From Spirochaetota bacterium (lineage in GTDB: Bacteria; Spirochaetota; Spirochaetia; Treponematales; UBA12059), in assembly GCA_022703505.1 (NCBI GenBank), contig JAKLDN010000009.1:124001-188000 (forward strand): a stretch of DNA of 64,000 nucleotides. Direction: 5' to 3'. The translations under genes were made by a program, and so were the position numbers. Below, piece after piece: positions 41,500-50,394 of this stretch. The notes beneath the pieces are model-generated. The model saw only the letters and a program-made list of their open reading frames with translations. It was not told where the DNA came from and ran no database searches. Numbering within the stretch: the first letter of the stretch is position 1; each line of letters opens with the position of its first letter.

Positions 41500-43773
41500 C
41501 TAGATGGAGATCCCCGCCGCGTATCCGGACCGGACCGCCTCCAATACCCGGCCGGGGATGTGGGAGTCCCCGACGTTCCGCACGGCCGGAGCGGCGCAGG
41601 TCCCGAGACATTCCCGATACAGCCCGTCGTCCGCCTTGGCCCCCGCGGCCAGGACCACGAGGTCCGCCCCCAGGGACTCCTCCCGCACCTCGACACGGAT
41701 CTCCCGGGCGAAGGGATTGGGCACGTTCTCCGGCAGGAGGGGCTCCCAGGTCACCCGGGGATCCGGCACGGTCCGGGACACGTTCCGTATCACCCGTACC
41801 TCCCCGGTCCGGACCTCCGCAAGACGGGCGCAGTTCCAGAGCCGGACCCCCGCCTCCTCCAGGTGGTGGATCAGCCAGCCCCGGTTGGCCGTGCAGACCC
41901 CCTTCATAAGCCAGGGGAGCATCTCCACGAGGGAAACCTCGGCCAGTCCCAACTCCCGGGAAAGCCAGAGGGCCGTCTCGCAGCCCACGGTCCCGCCCCC
42001 GACGACGACGGCCCGCCGGGCACCGGCCGCCCTGCCCGGATCGCGCAGGAGCTCCACCGCCGCGACCACCCCGGCCGTCTCGATCCCTGGGACCCCGGGC
42101 CGGACCTGCCGGGACCCCGTGGCCGTCACGACCGCGTCGAACCGGGCCGCCTTGAGTTCCATAGCCGTCGGCGCCCGGCCCAGCTCGAGGGAGAGGTTCC
42201 CCCCGGCCCGGGCCCGCTCGACCTCCCCGCGAAGCCATTCCAGGTAGTTCGCCACCTCGAACTTGATCGCCGGTCGGGATCCGGGCACCAACATACCCCC
42301 GATCTCCGTGCGGGCTTCAAACAGGGTGACCCGGTGGCCCCGCCGGGCCGCGGCCAGGGCCGCGGTGATCCCCGCGGGTCCCGCGCCCACGACGGCCACC
42401 CGGCCCGGATTCCGGGCCGGGGCCAGCTCCGACCCGTCCAGGCGGTCCTCGAAGCCCGTCCGGGGATTGACGGCGCAGCCGGGCCGGCCGCCTTCCACGA
42501 GCTCCCCGAGGCAGCCCTCCTGGTCCCCGATGCAGGGGCGGATCCGGTCCACCTGCCCCGCGAAGGCCTTGTTCGGCCATTCCGGGTCCGCCAGGAGGGG
42601 GCGGCCCAGCATGACCATGTCGCAGGAGCCGTCCCGGAGGGCCGCCTCCGCCAGGTCCGGGAAACCGAGCTTTCCGACGGCGACCACGGGGACCGGCAGG
42701 CCGGCGTTGGAGCGAACCTTACGCTCGGAAAAGCGCTCCTTCACGATCCGGGCGGCGTCCAGGTAGCATGTCGGGGGCATGGGTCCGGGCGGATGCGGCA
42801 GCCACCAGTTGTCGTAGCAGCCCAAGTCCACGTCCACCAGGTCCACCCCCGCGGCGACCAGGGCCTCCAGGTAGTCGAGGGTCTCCTCGGCGCTCCGCTC
42901 CTGGGCGAAGCGCCGGAGCCGGGGGACCGTCCGCATGCGATCGCCGTAGGTCTCCGCCAGGGCCAGGGACAGGTCGATCCGGTACATGATCGGGTAGTCG
43001 TCCCCGGTCCGCGCCCGGATCTCCCGGACCAGGGCCGTGCCGAAGGCCTTCCAGTCCGCGAAGGCTCCGAGCCTCCTGCGGTTGAAAGCCCTGTTGGACA
43101 TCTGTTCCAGGAGGTAGCCCTCGTGACCGTGGAGGTAGACCCCGTCGATTCCCGCGGCCTTGGCGTCCGCGGCCGCCTGGCCGGTGCGCCGGACGATCCT
43201 TCGGAGCTCCCCGTCCGTGAGGGGCCGGCAGGGCACCAGGGGCATGTAGAAGTTGGGGTTCCAGGATGCCGAGACGGGAAGGCGGCGCTTGGTCACCAGG
43301 CATTCCGGGGAGCCGACCCGGCCCAGTCCCGGGGTCAGCTGGATGAAAAACCGGGCTCCGTGCTCTCGGCAGCGGGAGGCGATCTCCCGCCAGCCCGCGA
43401 AGTTCGTCCGGCTGCGGTCGATCCGGGGGAAGTAGGAAAGTCCCTCGGGCTCCGTCACCGCGGGGTCGATGCCGTGGCTCACCGGGACCAGGCCCGAGGT
43501 CAGGAGACCCGCGCCCCCCGCCGCCCGGGCCGCGAAGTACTCCGCCATGCGGGTCGAGGGCCGGCCCGTCTCCTCGGCCATGCTGAAGTTGCCCATGGGG
43601 GCCAGGACGATCCGGTTCTTGATCTCGATCCGGTTCACCCGGACCGGGGAAAACAGGCTGTCGTAGGGATGGAGCCGGACGCTCATACGGCCCCGCTCGA
43701 GCTCCTTCGGGTCCCCGTACCAGGATCCGAACCGCGACGACATCCCCCCCACCCGCTCCTGAGCTCCCGCCAT
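41500..43773 (-). CDS. Old-Yellow-Enzyme/2,4-dienoyl-CoA-reductase-like flavoprotein
   Basis: 757-residue iron-sulfur flavoenzyme. The N-terminal FMN TIM-barrel has VNRIEIKNRIVLAPMGNF, HLHGHEGYLLEQM-like DGVYLHGHEGYL and the RMYRIDLS region. A cluster-binding region lies near residue 410. An FAD/NAD(P) module has RVAVVGAGPAGITAALAAARRGH and, in a second Rossmann fold, RAVVVGGGTVGCETALWL. The family reduces enoyl-CoA, unsaturated acids or amines. The cluster motif is CIGDQEGC then GC eleven residues on, where the second Cys is Asp. GGGAGG precedes the ATG at 43773. It is 67 nt downstream of uvrB, possibly read from it. Confidence 0.85.
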   Translation of the reverse strand: MAGAQERVGGMSSRFGSWYGDPKELERGRMSVRLHPYDSLFSPVRVNRIEIKNRIVLAPMGNFSMAEETGRPSTRMAEYFAARAAGGAGLLTSGLVPVSHGIDPAVTEPEGLSYFPRIDRSRTNFAGWREIASRCREHGARFFIQLTPGLGRVGSPECLVTKRRLPVSASWNPNFYMPLVPCRPLTDGELRRIVRRTGQAAADAKAAGIDGVYLHGHEGYLLEQMSNRAFNRRRLGAFADWKAFGTALVREIRARTGDDYPIMYRIDLSLALAETYGDRMRTVPRLRRFAQERSAEETLDYLEALVAAGVDLVDVDLGCYDNWWLPHPPGPMPPTCYLDAARIVKERFSERKVRSNAGLPVPVVAVGKLGFPDLAEAALRDGSCDMVMLGRPLLADPEWPNKAFAGQVDRIRPCIGDQEGCLGELVEGGRPGCAVNPRTGFEDRLDGSELAPARNPGRVAVVGAGPAGITAALAAARRGHRVTLFEARTEIGGMLVPGSRPAIKFEVANYLEWLRGEVERARAGGNLSLELGRAPTAMELKAARFDAVVTATGSRQVRPGVPGIETAGVVAAVELLRDPGRAAGARRAVVVGGGTVGCETALWLSRELGLAEVSLVEMLPWLMKGVCTANRGWLIHHLEEAGVRLWNCARLAEVRTGEVRVIRNVSRTVPDPRVTWEPLLPENVPNPFAREIRVEVREESLGADLVVLAAGAKADDGLYRECLGTCAAPAVRNVGDSHIPGRVLEAVRSGYAAGISI

Positions 43774-43840
43774 GGTCCGCCTCCCGGCATCGACAACTTG
43801 AACGGTCCGGCCCGGGACTCCGGGCGGCCCGGACTTTCGC

Positions 43841-45832
43841 TCAGCCTTCCCCGCTCTTGATCCTCTCGATCTCGTCCCGGAGGATAGCCGCCTCCTCGAA
43901 CTCCAGGTTCTTGGCGTGCCCGAGCATCTGGGTCTCCAGGGCCCGGATCAGGGCCTTCTTCTGTTCCGGTACCAGGAGGTTGAAGGCTCCCTTCAGGGTC
44001 CCGATCTCGGTCTCCACGACCTGCTCCTTCTCCTCCTGGTGGCGCAGCAGGATGTCGTGGACCGCCTTCTTGATGGTGACCGGGGTGATCCCGTGGGCCT
44101 CGTTGTAGGCCGTCTGGGCGGCCCTCCTGCGGTTCGTCTCGTCGATGGCGATCCGCATGGCGTCGGACATGCGGTCCGCGTACAGGGCCACCATTCCCGC
44201 GGCGTTCCGCGCAGCCCGGCCGATGATCTGGATGAGGCTCGTGGCGCTGCGGAGGAAGCCGATCTTGTCGGCGTCCAGGATCGCTATGAAGGAGACCTCG
44301 GGCAGGTCGATGCCCTCCCGCAGGAGGTTGATGCCGACCAGGACGTCGTACTCCCCGAGGCGCAGGGCCTTGAGGATCTCCACACGCTCGATGGTCTCCA
44401 CCTCGCTGTGGATGTACCGCACCTTGAGGGACAGGCCGGACAGGTACTCCGTGAGCTCCTCGGCCATGCGCTTGGTCAGGGTGAGGATGAGGCTGCGCTC
44501 CCCCCGCTCGTTGCGCTTGCGGATCTCGGCATAGATGTCCTCCATCTGCCCTTCGCTGGGCCGCACCGAGAGCTCGGGATCCACGAGGCCCGTGGGGCGG
44601 ATGAGCTGTTCCGCCACCGTGGCGCTCCGTCCGAGTTCGAAGGGCCCCGGGGTGGCGGATACGTAGACGACCCTGTCCGTGATGGACTCGAACTCCTCGA
44701 ACTTGAGGGGCCGGTTGTCCAGGGCGCAGGGGAGGCGGAAGCCGTAGTCCACGAGGGTGGTCTTCCTGCTCCGGTCCCCGGCGTACATGGCCCCGATCTG
44801 GGGGACCGAGACGTGGGACTCGTCGATGAAGGTCAGGAAGTCCTTGGGGAAGTAGTCCAGAAGGACCCCGGGGCGCTCACCCCGGCCCCGGCCCGCCAGG
44901 GGGGCGGAGTAGTTCTCGATCCCCGGACAGTAACCCATCTCGGTCAGCAGCTCGATGTCGTACTCCGTCCGGGTCTTGAGCCGCTGGGCCTCCAGCAGCT
45001 TGTTTTCGTTCATGAAGCGGGCGTACTGCTCGTCCAGCTCCGCGCGCAGGATGTCCACCGCCTTGTGGACCTGGTCCTCGGGCATGACGAAGTGCTTGGC
45101 CGGATAGACGACGGCCTCCTCCAGGTCGTCCGCGACGACGGCCCCGGAGATCGGATCGAACTTGCGGATCCGGGCCACCCGGTCGAAGTCCAGTTCGATG
45201 CGGTAGGCCTCGTTGGCGTAGGCCGGGTGGATCTCCAGGGTGTCCCCCCGGACCCGGAACCGTCCCCGCTCCAGGACAGCGTCGTTCCGTTCGTACTGGA
45301 GGGACACGAGTCGGCGCTTCACGTCGTCCAGGTCGATCTCGGAGCCCCGGTCGATGTAGACCCGCATGGCCCGGTAGAGGTCCGGACTCCCCAGGCCGTA
45401 GATGCAGGAGACCGTGGCCACGATGATCACGTCCCGGCGCTCCATGAGGGCCGCCGTCGCCGCCAGGCGGAGGCGGTCGATCTCCTGGTTGATGTCCGCG
45501 TCCTTCTCGATGTAGAGGTCGCGGGTGGGAACGTAGGCCTCGGGCTGGTAGTAGTCGTAGTAGGAGACGAAGTATTCCACCGCGTTGTCCGGGAAGAAGT
45601 CCTTGAACTCCCGGTAGAGCTGGGCCGATAAAGTCTTGTTGTGGGAGATGACCAGGGTGGGAAGCTGGACCTCCTCGATGACCTTGGCCATGGTGAAAGT
45701 CTTGCCGGAGCCCGTCACCCCCTTCAGGGTCTGGTAGCGCTGTCCGGCCCGGACTCCCTTGGCCAGGGCCTCGATAGCCTGGCCCTGATCGCCCGCGGGG
45801 CCGTAGGGCGCGACTACCTTAAACGGTCTCAT
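43841..45832 (-). CDS. uvrB: Excinuclease ABC subunit B
   Basis: Damage-verifying helicase of nucleotide excision repair; works with UvrA and UvrC in the cytoplasm. Motifs: Walker A GVTGSGKTF, beta-hairpin region YYDYYQPEAYVP, DESHVSVPQIG, the second helicase domain GINLLREGIDLPEVS, QIIGRAARN and the C-terminal UVR domain (LEEQM-type, here LETQMLGHAKNLEFEEAAILRDEI). At 663 residues it is full length. The start at 45832 (MRPFKVVAPYGPAG) has AGAGGA upstream. A longer in-frame start at 45922 is not likely. A diverged copy of its first 14 codons lies at 45950-45909. Confidence 0.95.
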   Translation of the reverse strand: MRPFKVVAPYGPAGDQGQAIEALAKGVRAGQRYQTLKGVTGSGKTFTMAKVIEEVQLPTLVISHNKTLSAQLYREFKDFFPDNAVEYFVSYYDYYQPEAYVPTRDLYIEKDADINQEIDRLRLAATAALMERRDVIIVATVSCIYGLGSPDLYRAMRVYIDRGSEIDLDDVKRRLVSLQYERNDAVLERGRFRVRGDTLEIHPAYANEAYRIELDFDRVARIRKFDPISGAVVADDLEEAVVYPAKHFVMPEDQVHKAVDILRAELDEQYARFMNENKLLEAQRLKTRTEYDIELLTEMGYCPGIENYSAPLAGRGRGERPGVLLDYFPKDFLTFIDESHVSVPQIGAMYAGDRSRKTTLVDYGFRLPCALDNRPLKFEEFESITDRVVYVSATPGPFELGRSATVAEQLIRPTGLVDPELSVRPSEGQMEDIYAEIRKRNERGERSLILTLTKRMAEELTEYLSGLSLKVRYIHSEVETIERVEILKALRLGEYDVLVGINLLREGIDLPEVSFIAILDADKIGFLRSATSLIQIIGRAARNAAGMVALYADRMSDAMRIAIDETNRRRAAQTAYNEAHGITPVTIKKAVHDILLRHQEEKEQVVETEIGTLKGAFNLLVPEQKKALIRALETQMLGHAKNLEFEEAAILRDEIERIKSGEG

Positions 45833-45908
45833 GGATCCTCTCACACGGCCCCGCGGTCGGATCGCGGGGAATCGGATTGTACGGCGCCGCTTCCGCGGCG
45901 TGCGATAC

Positions 45909-45950
45909 GCCTGCAGGCCCATATGGTGCCACTACTTTGAACGGTTTCAT
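45909..45950 (-). pseudogene. Relic copy of the first 14 uvrB codons
   Basis: Reads MKPFKVVAPYGPAG, against MRPFKVVAPYGPAG in the intact uvrB 118 nt downstream. 32 of 42 bases agree and nine of the ten differences are silent, eight of them toward A/T in the relic. The frame continues for about 30 unrelated codons and ends at a TAA that overlaps the uvrB start. It has no good ribosome-binding site. Confidence 0.8.
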
Positions 45951-46031
45951 GTATTAGGCTCTCCGATCACCGTGCCCGATTGAACGAGGTCTGGAACGTT
46001 AATCCAATCCATTTCCCGAAAAAAGCGAAGC

Positions 46032-46185
46032 AGGATGATCATGATGTACAAGATGAACAAGATCTAAAAACGAGAGTACGATCCAAGATCATCCTTTTCA
46101 TCCTTTCCCGATCCTGTCCATCCTGTCCCGTCCAAGGTTTATCGTCCCACTCCGTGCTCTCCGTGAGCTCCGTGGTGAGTCCTGG
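46032..46185. repeat. Cluster of word-type intergenic repeats (AGGATG and CTCCGTG families)
   Basis: AGGATGATCATGATG-type words (46032-46065), their opposite-strand counterpart with CATCCT and CCTGTCCATCCTGTCC (46086-46128), and CTCCGTGCTCTCCGTGAGC (46150-46185). The first two form an imperfect palindrome. The region is AT-richer than its surroundings and has no coding frame. Confidence 0.7.
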
Positions 46186-46202
46186 AATGTACGCCTCGCG
46201 GC

Positions 46203-47462
46203 CTATTCCTGCTTCCGGTACTCGGCGCGGTCCGAGAGGTCCAGCTTGACGGTCAGCTTCCGTCCGGAGCGGTAGTACTCCACGTCGACCTCCTGCCCGG
46301 GCTTGGTGTCCTCCAGGGCCGAGTAGAGATCCGCGATGCTGGCGACCTTCTTTCCCGCGATGGCGGTGATGATGTCCCCGCCCACGTAGAAGACGCTGGA
46401 GTAGTAGCGGGCGGGTGTGGAACCGCCCCGGATGCCGGCCCGATCCGCGTTCCCGTTCCTTCGCGCCTGGGAAACCAGGAGTCCCTGCTCCACGGGCACG
46501 GGATACCCCCGTTCCTTCATGAACTCCACCAGGGCGGGGAAGAGCTGGACCGCGGTTATGTCGATCCAGCCCCGCTTGACCATTCCGAACCGGATCAGGT
46601 CCGGCACGACCCGCTTGGCGGTGTTCACGGGGACGGCGAACCCGACCCCCACGGACCCGCCGGAGGGGGAATAGATCATGGTGTTGATGCCGATCATCTC
46701 CCCCCGGGAGTTGAGGAGGGGACCGCCGGAGTTGCCGGGGTTGATGGAGGCGTCCGTCTGGATCATGTCCCGGATGATGGTCTTCTGGTCCTGCTGGACC
46801 GGGCGACCGATCCCGGAGACGATACCCCGGGTCAGCGTGCGCTCCAGGCCGAAGGGGTTGCCGATGGCCAGGACCTTCTGCCCGACCCGGAGCCCCGAGG
46901 AGTCCCCGTAGGGGATGACCGTCAGCCGCCGGTCCCTGGGGGGATCGAACTTGAGGACCGCCAGGTCATTCTCCTCGTCGGTGCCCTGGACCTTGCCCTC
47001 GAAGCGGCTGCCGTCGGAAAGGTTCACGTAGACCTTGAAGGCGTCCTTGACCACGTGGTAGTTGGTCAGGACGTAGCCCGCGGGATCGATGATGGACCCG
47101 GAACCCGAGCCTCCCGCGCTGGGCACGGGCTCCAGGAAGTAGTTGATGGAGACGACTTCGGTGGTGATGTTGACCACCCCGGAGTTAAGGCGCTCGTAGA
47201 CGCTGATGTTCTCCCGCTCGTCCTGGGAATAGTCCTGGGAGGTATCGGCGGTCAGAAGGTGGGGGGAAGAGATGACCCCGGGCTCCAGCGACGGGGCCGG
47301 GGCTCCGGCGTCGAACCGCTCCAGGGCCGCGGGGGCGGCGCCCTCCGAGGCCGCCGCGGCGGCCGGCAGGCGTATGAATCCGAGGCCGAAGGCCGCAAGC
47401 AAGGCTACGGCGAAGGAACAGACCGAGAACAACAGCACCTGTCCGCGGGAATAGAGCCTCAT
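46203..47462 (-). CDS. HtrA/DegP-type serine protease with PDZ domain
   Basis: Envelope protease that removes damaged proteins. An N-terminal membrane anchor or uncleaved signal (VLLFSVCSFAVALLAAFGLGF, about 9-29) is followed by a linker of 70 residues. The trypsin-like domain has the catalytic triad: His in TNYHVV, Asp in ENDLAVLKF, Ser in GNSGGPLL near residue 242. A C-terminal PDZ domain has GGDIITAIAGKKVASIADLYSAL. At 419 residues with one PDZ it resembles DegS/HhoA more than DegP. The second ATG (47462) is the start because AAGGAG is 6 nt before it, whereas it directly abuts the first ATG (47468). Confidence 0.93.
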   Translation of the reverse strand: MRLYSRGQVLLFSVCSFAVALLAAFGLGFIRLPAAAAASEGAAPAALERFDAGAPAPSLEPGVISSPHLLTADTSQDYSQDERENISVYERLNSGVVNITTEVVSINYFLEPVPSAGGSGSGSIIDPAGYVLTNYHVVKDAFKVYVNLSDGSRFEGKVQGTDEENDLAVLKFDPPRDRRLTVIPYGDSSGLRVGQKVLAIGNPFGLERTLTRGIVSGIGRPVQQDQKTIIRDMIQTDASINPGNSGGPLLNSRGEMIGINTMIYSPSGGSVGVGFAVPVNTAKRVVPDLIRFGMVKRGWIDITAVQLFPALVEFMKERGYPVPVEQGLLVSQARRNGNADRAGIRGGSTPARYYSSVFYVGGDIITAIAGKKVASIADLYSALEDTKPGQEVDVEYYRSGRKLTVKLDLSDRAEYRKQE

Positions 47463-47558
47463 ACGCATCTCCTTGCCATTTCATGATACTTGTTTTCCGG
47501 AAAAAAGCCAACGAAGCCGCTTCCAAGGAAGGCGGATCCCGGAGTATTTTCAAGGTAT

Positions 47559-48626
47559 ATGCCCTCCCAGATCGCCCACGCCCTGGTCGCGGAAGCGGCC
47601 CTGGCCCGGACGGATCCCGACGAGGCCCGGAGAATCGCCGCCGGAGCCCTCGGTCCCTGTTTCCGCCTGGGCTGCCAGGGCCCGGACATATTCTATCACA
47701 GCCAGAGGACCCGTCCCCTGGCCCTCCACTACGGAGTACTGGCCCACCGGAGGGGTTTCGGCCGGCTCGTGGAGGGCATGCTGGAAACCTGGATCCGGGA
47801 GGACGGGGATCCCGCCTCCTCCTGGGCCGCCTTCCTCCTGGGCTTCGCGACCCACGGCGCCCTGGACCGGGCTGCCCACCCCTACATAGTCCACGGCTCC
47901 GGCTGGACCGAGCCCGGGAAGCCCGAAACGGAACGGTTCCGGGGCTGCCATGCCTTCCTGGAACGGATCCTGGACATCCTGCTCTGGGAAGGGCGGACGG
48001 GGACCCCGGTGTCCGGCTTCGACGTCCGGGTCCGCCTCCTGCCCGCGGGGGAGTTTCCTCCGGAATTCCCGGCCCGCCTGACCTCGGCCTTCCGCCGCGC
48101 CTACCCCTCGGAGACGGCCGGGGATCCCCGCCTGACCGCCCGGTTTGCTAACGCCCTGGCCGACACCCGGCGCTTCCTGTTGCTCACGAATCCCGCGGAG
48201 ACTTCCCGGAGGGCGGAGGGTTCCGGCCACGACCCGGAATCCCTGCGGCACCTCCGGGGCCCCCACGGAAGGAGGATCGTCTCCGTGCTCTACCCGGAAA
48301 CCTTCGACCGGGGCGTGGACTGGGCCTCGGAGCGGGGACGGACCTGGGTCCACCCCTGCCGGGGGGAGCCTGTGCGCCGGGATAGCTTCTTCGATCTCTG
48401 CGCGGCCGCGGAAACCGAGGCTGCGGGCCTGCTCAGGCTCGTCCTGGAAGGCATCCGGAACCGGTCCGTGCCGCAGGGCCTGGCGGACGCCGCGGGGAAC
48501 GGCACCCTGAACGTCGGGGATGCCGAGGGACGGCCGGCCCGGCCCCGGTTCCAGGATCCCTTTCCCCTGGCCGAGGCGATGTCGGAGGAACTGCGCTCAC
48601 GGCTCTCCCTTGAAGCTTCGCATTGA
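47559..48626 (+). CDS. Zinc-dependent phospholipase-C-like (PLPC family) protein
   Basis: 355 residues starting MPSQIAHALVAEAALA. The N-terminal domain carries GCQGPDIFYH, LHYGVLAHR and FLLGFATHGALDRAAHPYI, a spacing of His and Asp residues that recalls the zinc-dependent phospholipase C family, in which they bind zinc. No signal peptide is visible, so it may act in the cytoplasm, and the substrate is unknown. The ATG at 47559 is chosen because the family begins here and a TATTTT -10 (47545-47550) lies 9 nt upstream. An upstream in-frame part has no such support. Confidence 0.7.
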   Translation: MPSQIAHALVAEAALARTDPDEARRIAAGALGPCFRLGCQGPDIFYHSQRTRPLALHYGVLAHRRGFGRLVEGMLETWIREDGDPASSWAAFLLGFATHGALDRAAHPYIVHGSGWTEPGKPETERFRGCHAFLERILDILLWEGRTGTPVSGFDVRVRLLPAGEFPPEFPARLTSAFRRAYPSETAGDPRLTARFANALADTRRFLLLTNPAETSRRAEGSGHDPESLRHLRGPHGRRIVSVLYPETFDRGVDWASERGRTWVHPCRGEPVRRDSFFDLCAAAETEAAGLLRLVLEGIRNRSVPQGLADAAGNGTLNVGDAEGRPARPRFQDPFPLAEAMSEELRSRLSLEASH

Positions 48627-48662
48627 CCGCCCGTAAAGCCCCGGATAGTATAGACCTCGATA
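48623..48662 (+). promoter_or_regulatory. fliG promoter, nearly leaderless
   Basis: TTGACC (48623-48628), exact 17-nt spacer, TAGTAT (48646-48651), ATG 11 nt later. The -35 overlaps the stop region of the preceding gene. No ribosome-binding site. Confidence 0.55.
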
Positions 48663-49849
48663 TGAACATGAAAGACAGGCTGGAAAAGGCGTACGGCGGG
48701 AAGAAGGATCCTTCTTCCCCTGCTCCCCGAGGTCCGGGCGCCCCCGACAAGCCCAAACCCGGTGCCGCGAAGGGCAAACCCGCCTCGAAGGGCGGGACCG
48801 TCTCCCCTACCCGGCCGCCCGCGGACTTCGGGGTGGAAAAGACCGAGGCCCTCCTCAAGACCGGGGTGCCCGGCATCGAGAAGGCCGCCAAGTTCCTGCT
48901 GCTCCTGGGCCAGGAGGAAGCCGCCAAGGTCATCCGCCACATGAAACCCGACGAGATCGAGCGGGTCTCCCGGGCCATCGCCGGGATCGACCGGATCGAC
49001 ACCATCGAGGCCAACGAGATCCTCACGGAATTCGGCTGGCTGGTGAAGACCCAGGGGGCCTCCATCGAGGGGGGCGCCGAGACGGCCCAGCGCATGCTGG
49101 CGGCCGCCTTCGGGGACGACAAGGCCCGGGAGCTCCTGCGCAAGGCGGTCCCCGAGTCCGCCAAACCCTTCCAGTTCCTGAACGACTTCGACCCCAAGGA
49201 ACTCGTGGCCCTCCTGCGGAACGAGTCCCCGGAGGTGATGAGCGTCCTCCTGCCCTACCTGGAGCCCCGGCTGGCCAGCGCGGTGATCGTGAGCCTGGCG
49301 GATCCCGTGCGCACCGAGGTGGTCCGACGCATCGCCCGGCTGGAGAAGGTGGATCCCGAGGTCCTCCGCCGCATGGAGGAGGGCATCAAGGAGAAGATAC
49401 GGCGCATCGGACATTCCGCCACCGAGGAGGTGGACGGCCGCTCGGCCCTGGCCAACATCCTGAGGCATGTGGACACGGACCTGGAGGAGAGCATCCTGGG
49501 CAGCCTGGAGGAGGACAACCGTGACCTGTCCGACTCCATCCGGGAACGGCTCTTCACCCTGGACGACATACTGCGGGTGCCGGACCGGGAGGTGCAGAAA
49601 CGCCTGCGGGACCTCTCGGAGCGGGAGATCGCCCTGGTCCTCAAGGGCAAGAGCGCGGCCCTGCGGGACAAACTCTTCCAAAACGTATCCCAGACCCGCA
49701 GGCTCATCATCCAGGAGGAGTACGAGATCCTGGGGGCCCAGCGCCGGGAGGACGTGGAGCGAGGGACCCGGGATTTTTTGGCCTGGTTCAAGCAGCGCTG
49801 GGACGACGGAGAGCTCTCCCTGGAAGGGGACGAGGACCTGGTGGACTAG
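48662..49849 (+). CDS. fliG: Flagellar motor switch protein FliG (FliG1-like)
   Basis: 395 residues. An N-terminal Pro/Lys/Ala-rich disordered extension of about 50 residues precedes the FliG core. In the N-terminal domain are VPGIEKAAKFLLLLGQEEAAKVIRHMKPDEIERVS and GWLVKT. The middle domain has ALLRNESPEVMSVLLPYLEPRLASAVI, matching the FliG armadillo motifs (EHPQ-like position reads ESPE). The C-terminal domain has MFTFDDI-equivalent LFTLDDILRVPDREVQKRLRDL and the torque helix region ALVLKGKSAALRDKLFQNVS. Spirochaetes have two FliG proteins; the extension and divergent core suggest FliG1, which has a special location role in the motor (inference). Confidence 0.85.
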   Translation: MNMKDRLEKAYGGKKDPSSPAPRGPGAPDKPKPGAAKGKPASKGGTVSPTRPPADFGVEKTEALLKTGVPGIEKAAKFLLLLGQEEAAKVIRHMKPDEIERVSRAIAGIDRIDTIEANEILTEFGWLVKTQGASIEGGAETAQRMLAAAFGDDKARELLRKAVPESAKPFQFLNDFDPKELVALLRNESPEVMSVLLPYLEPRLASAVIVSLADPVRTEVVRRIARLEKVDPEVLRRMEEGIKEKIRRIGHSATEEVDGRSALANILRHVDTDLEESILGSLEEDNRDLSDSIRERLFTLDDILRVPDREVQKRLRDLSEREIALVLKGKSAALRDKLFQNVSQTRRLIIQEEYEILGAQRREDVERGTRDFLAWFKQRWDDGELSLEGDEDLVD

Positions 49850-49852
49850 GCC

Positions 49853-50386
49853 ATGAGCACCATCTCGACCAAGACCGGCGACGGGGGACTCACGGACCTG
49901 TGGTCCGGGGAGCGCGTCCGTAAGGACGACGCCCGCGTGGAGGCCTACGGGACCGTGGACGAGCTGTCGAGCTTCCTGGGGGAGTCCAAGCACTGGGTCA
50001 AGCGGCCGGAGACCCTGGCCATCCTCGAGGAGATCCAGAGGGACCTCTTCCGCGCCGCCGGGGAACTGGCTTCCCGGGGGACACCCTTCACGGACCCCGT
50101 CCTTCCCCGGGACGAGGAACGCCTGTTCGCCTACGTGGAACGGTTCGAGGGCGAACTGGGCCTCAAGGGCTTCGTCGTGCCCGGGTCCACCGTGCAGTCC
50201 GCCAAGCTCGACATAGCCCGCACCGTAGCCCGCAGGGCGGAACGCCGCATCGTCACCCTGGCCCGGGACTCCGAGGTCTCACCGGCCCTTCGGAAGTACG
50301 TGAACCGCCTGTCCGACCTCCTCTTCGTCCTGGCCCGCTGGGAGGAAGCCGGGGAAGATAGAATCATCTACGTAAATAATAAATAG
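49853..50386 (+). CDS. Cob(I)yrinic acid a,c-diamide adenosyltransferase, PduO type
   Basis: Makes adenosylcobalamin from ATP and reduced cobalamin, the form sensed by the riboswitch at 8.4 kb. 177 residues with the N-terminal ATP-binding motif STKTGDGGLTDLWSG, AYGTVDELSSFLG, the ARTVARRAERR helix and the C-terminal YVNRLSDLLFVLARWEE motif with key Arg and Asp. It begins 3 nt after fliG, which suggests shared transcription although the functions are unrelated. Together with btuB and tonB it indicates that the organism salvages corrinoid. Confidence 0.95.
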   Translation: MSTISTKTGDGGLTDLWSGERVRKDDARVEAYGTVDELSSFLGESKHWVKRPETLAILEEIQRDLFRAAGELASRGTPFTDPVLPRDEERLFAYVERFEGELGLKGFVVPGSTVQSAKLDIARTVARRAERRIVTLARDSEVSPALRKYVNRLSDLLFVLARWEEAGEDRIIYVNNK

Positions 50387-50394
50387 CAGACATA

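Noticed and set aside
45976..46202. Possible small genes between uvrB and htrA
   Set aside because: The frames are short, follow the dispersed word repeats and have no ribosome-binding site; the region is treated as repeat-filled intergenic DNA.
47460..47468. First ATG of htrA at 47468
   Set aside because: The AAGGAG ribosome-binding site directly abuts it; the second ATG at 47462 has correct spacing.
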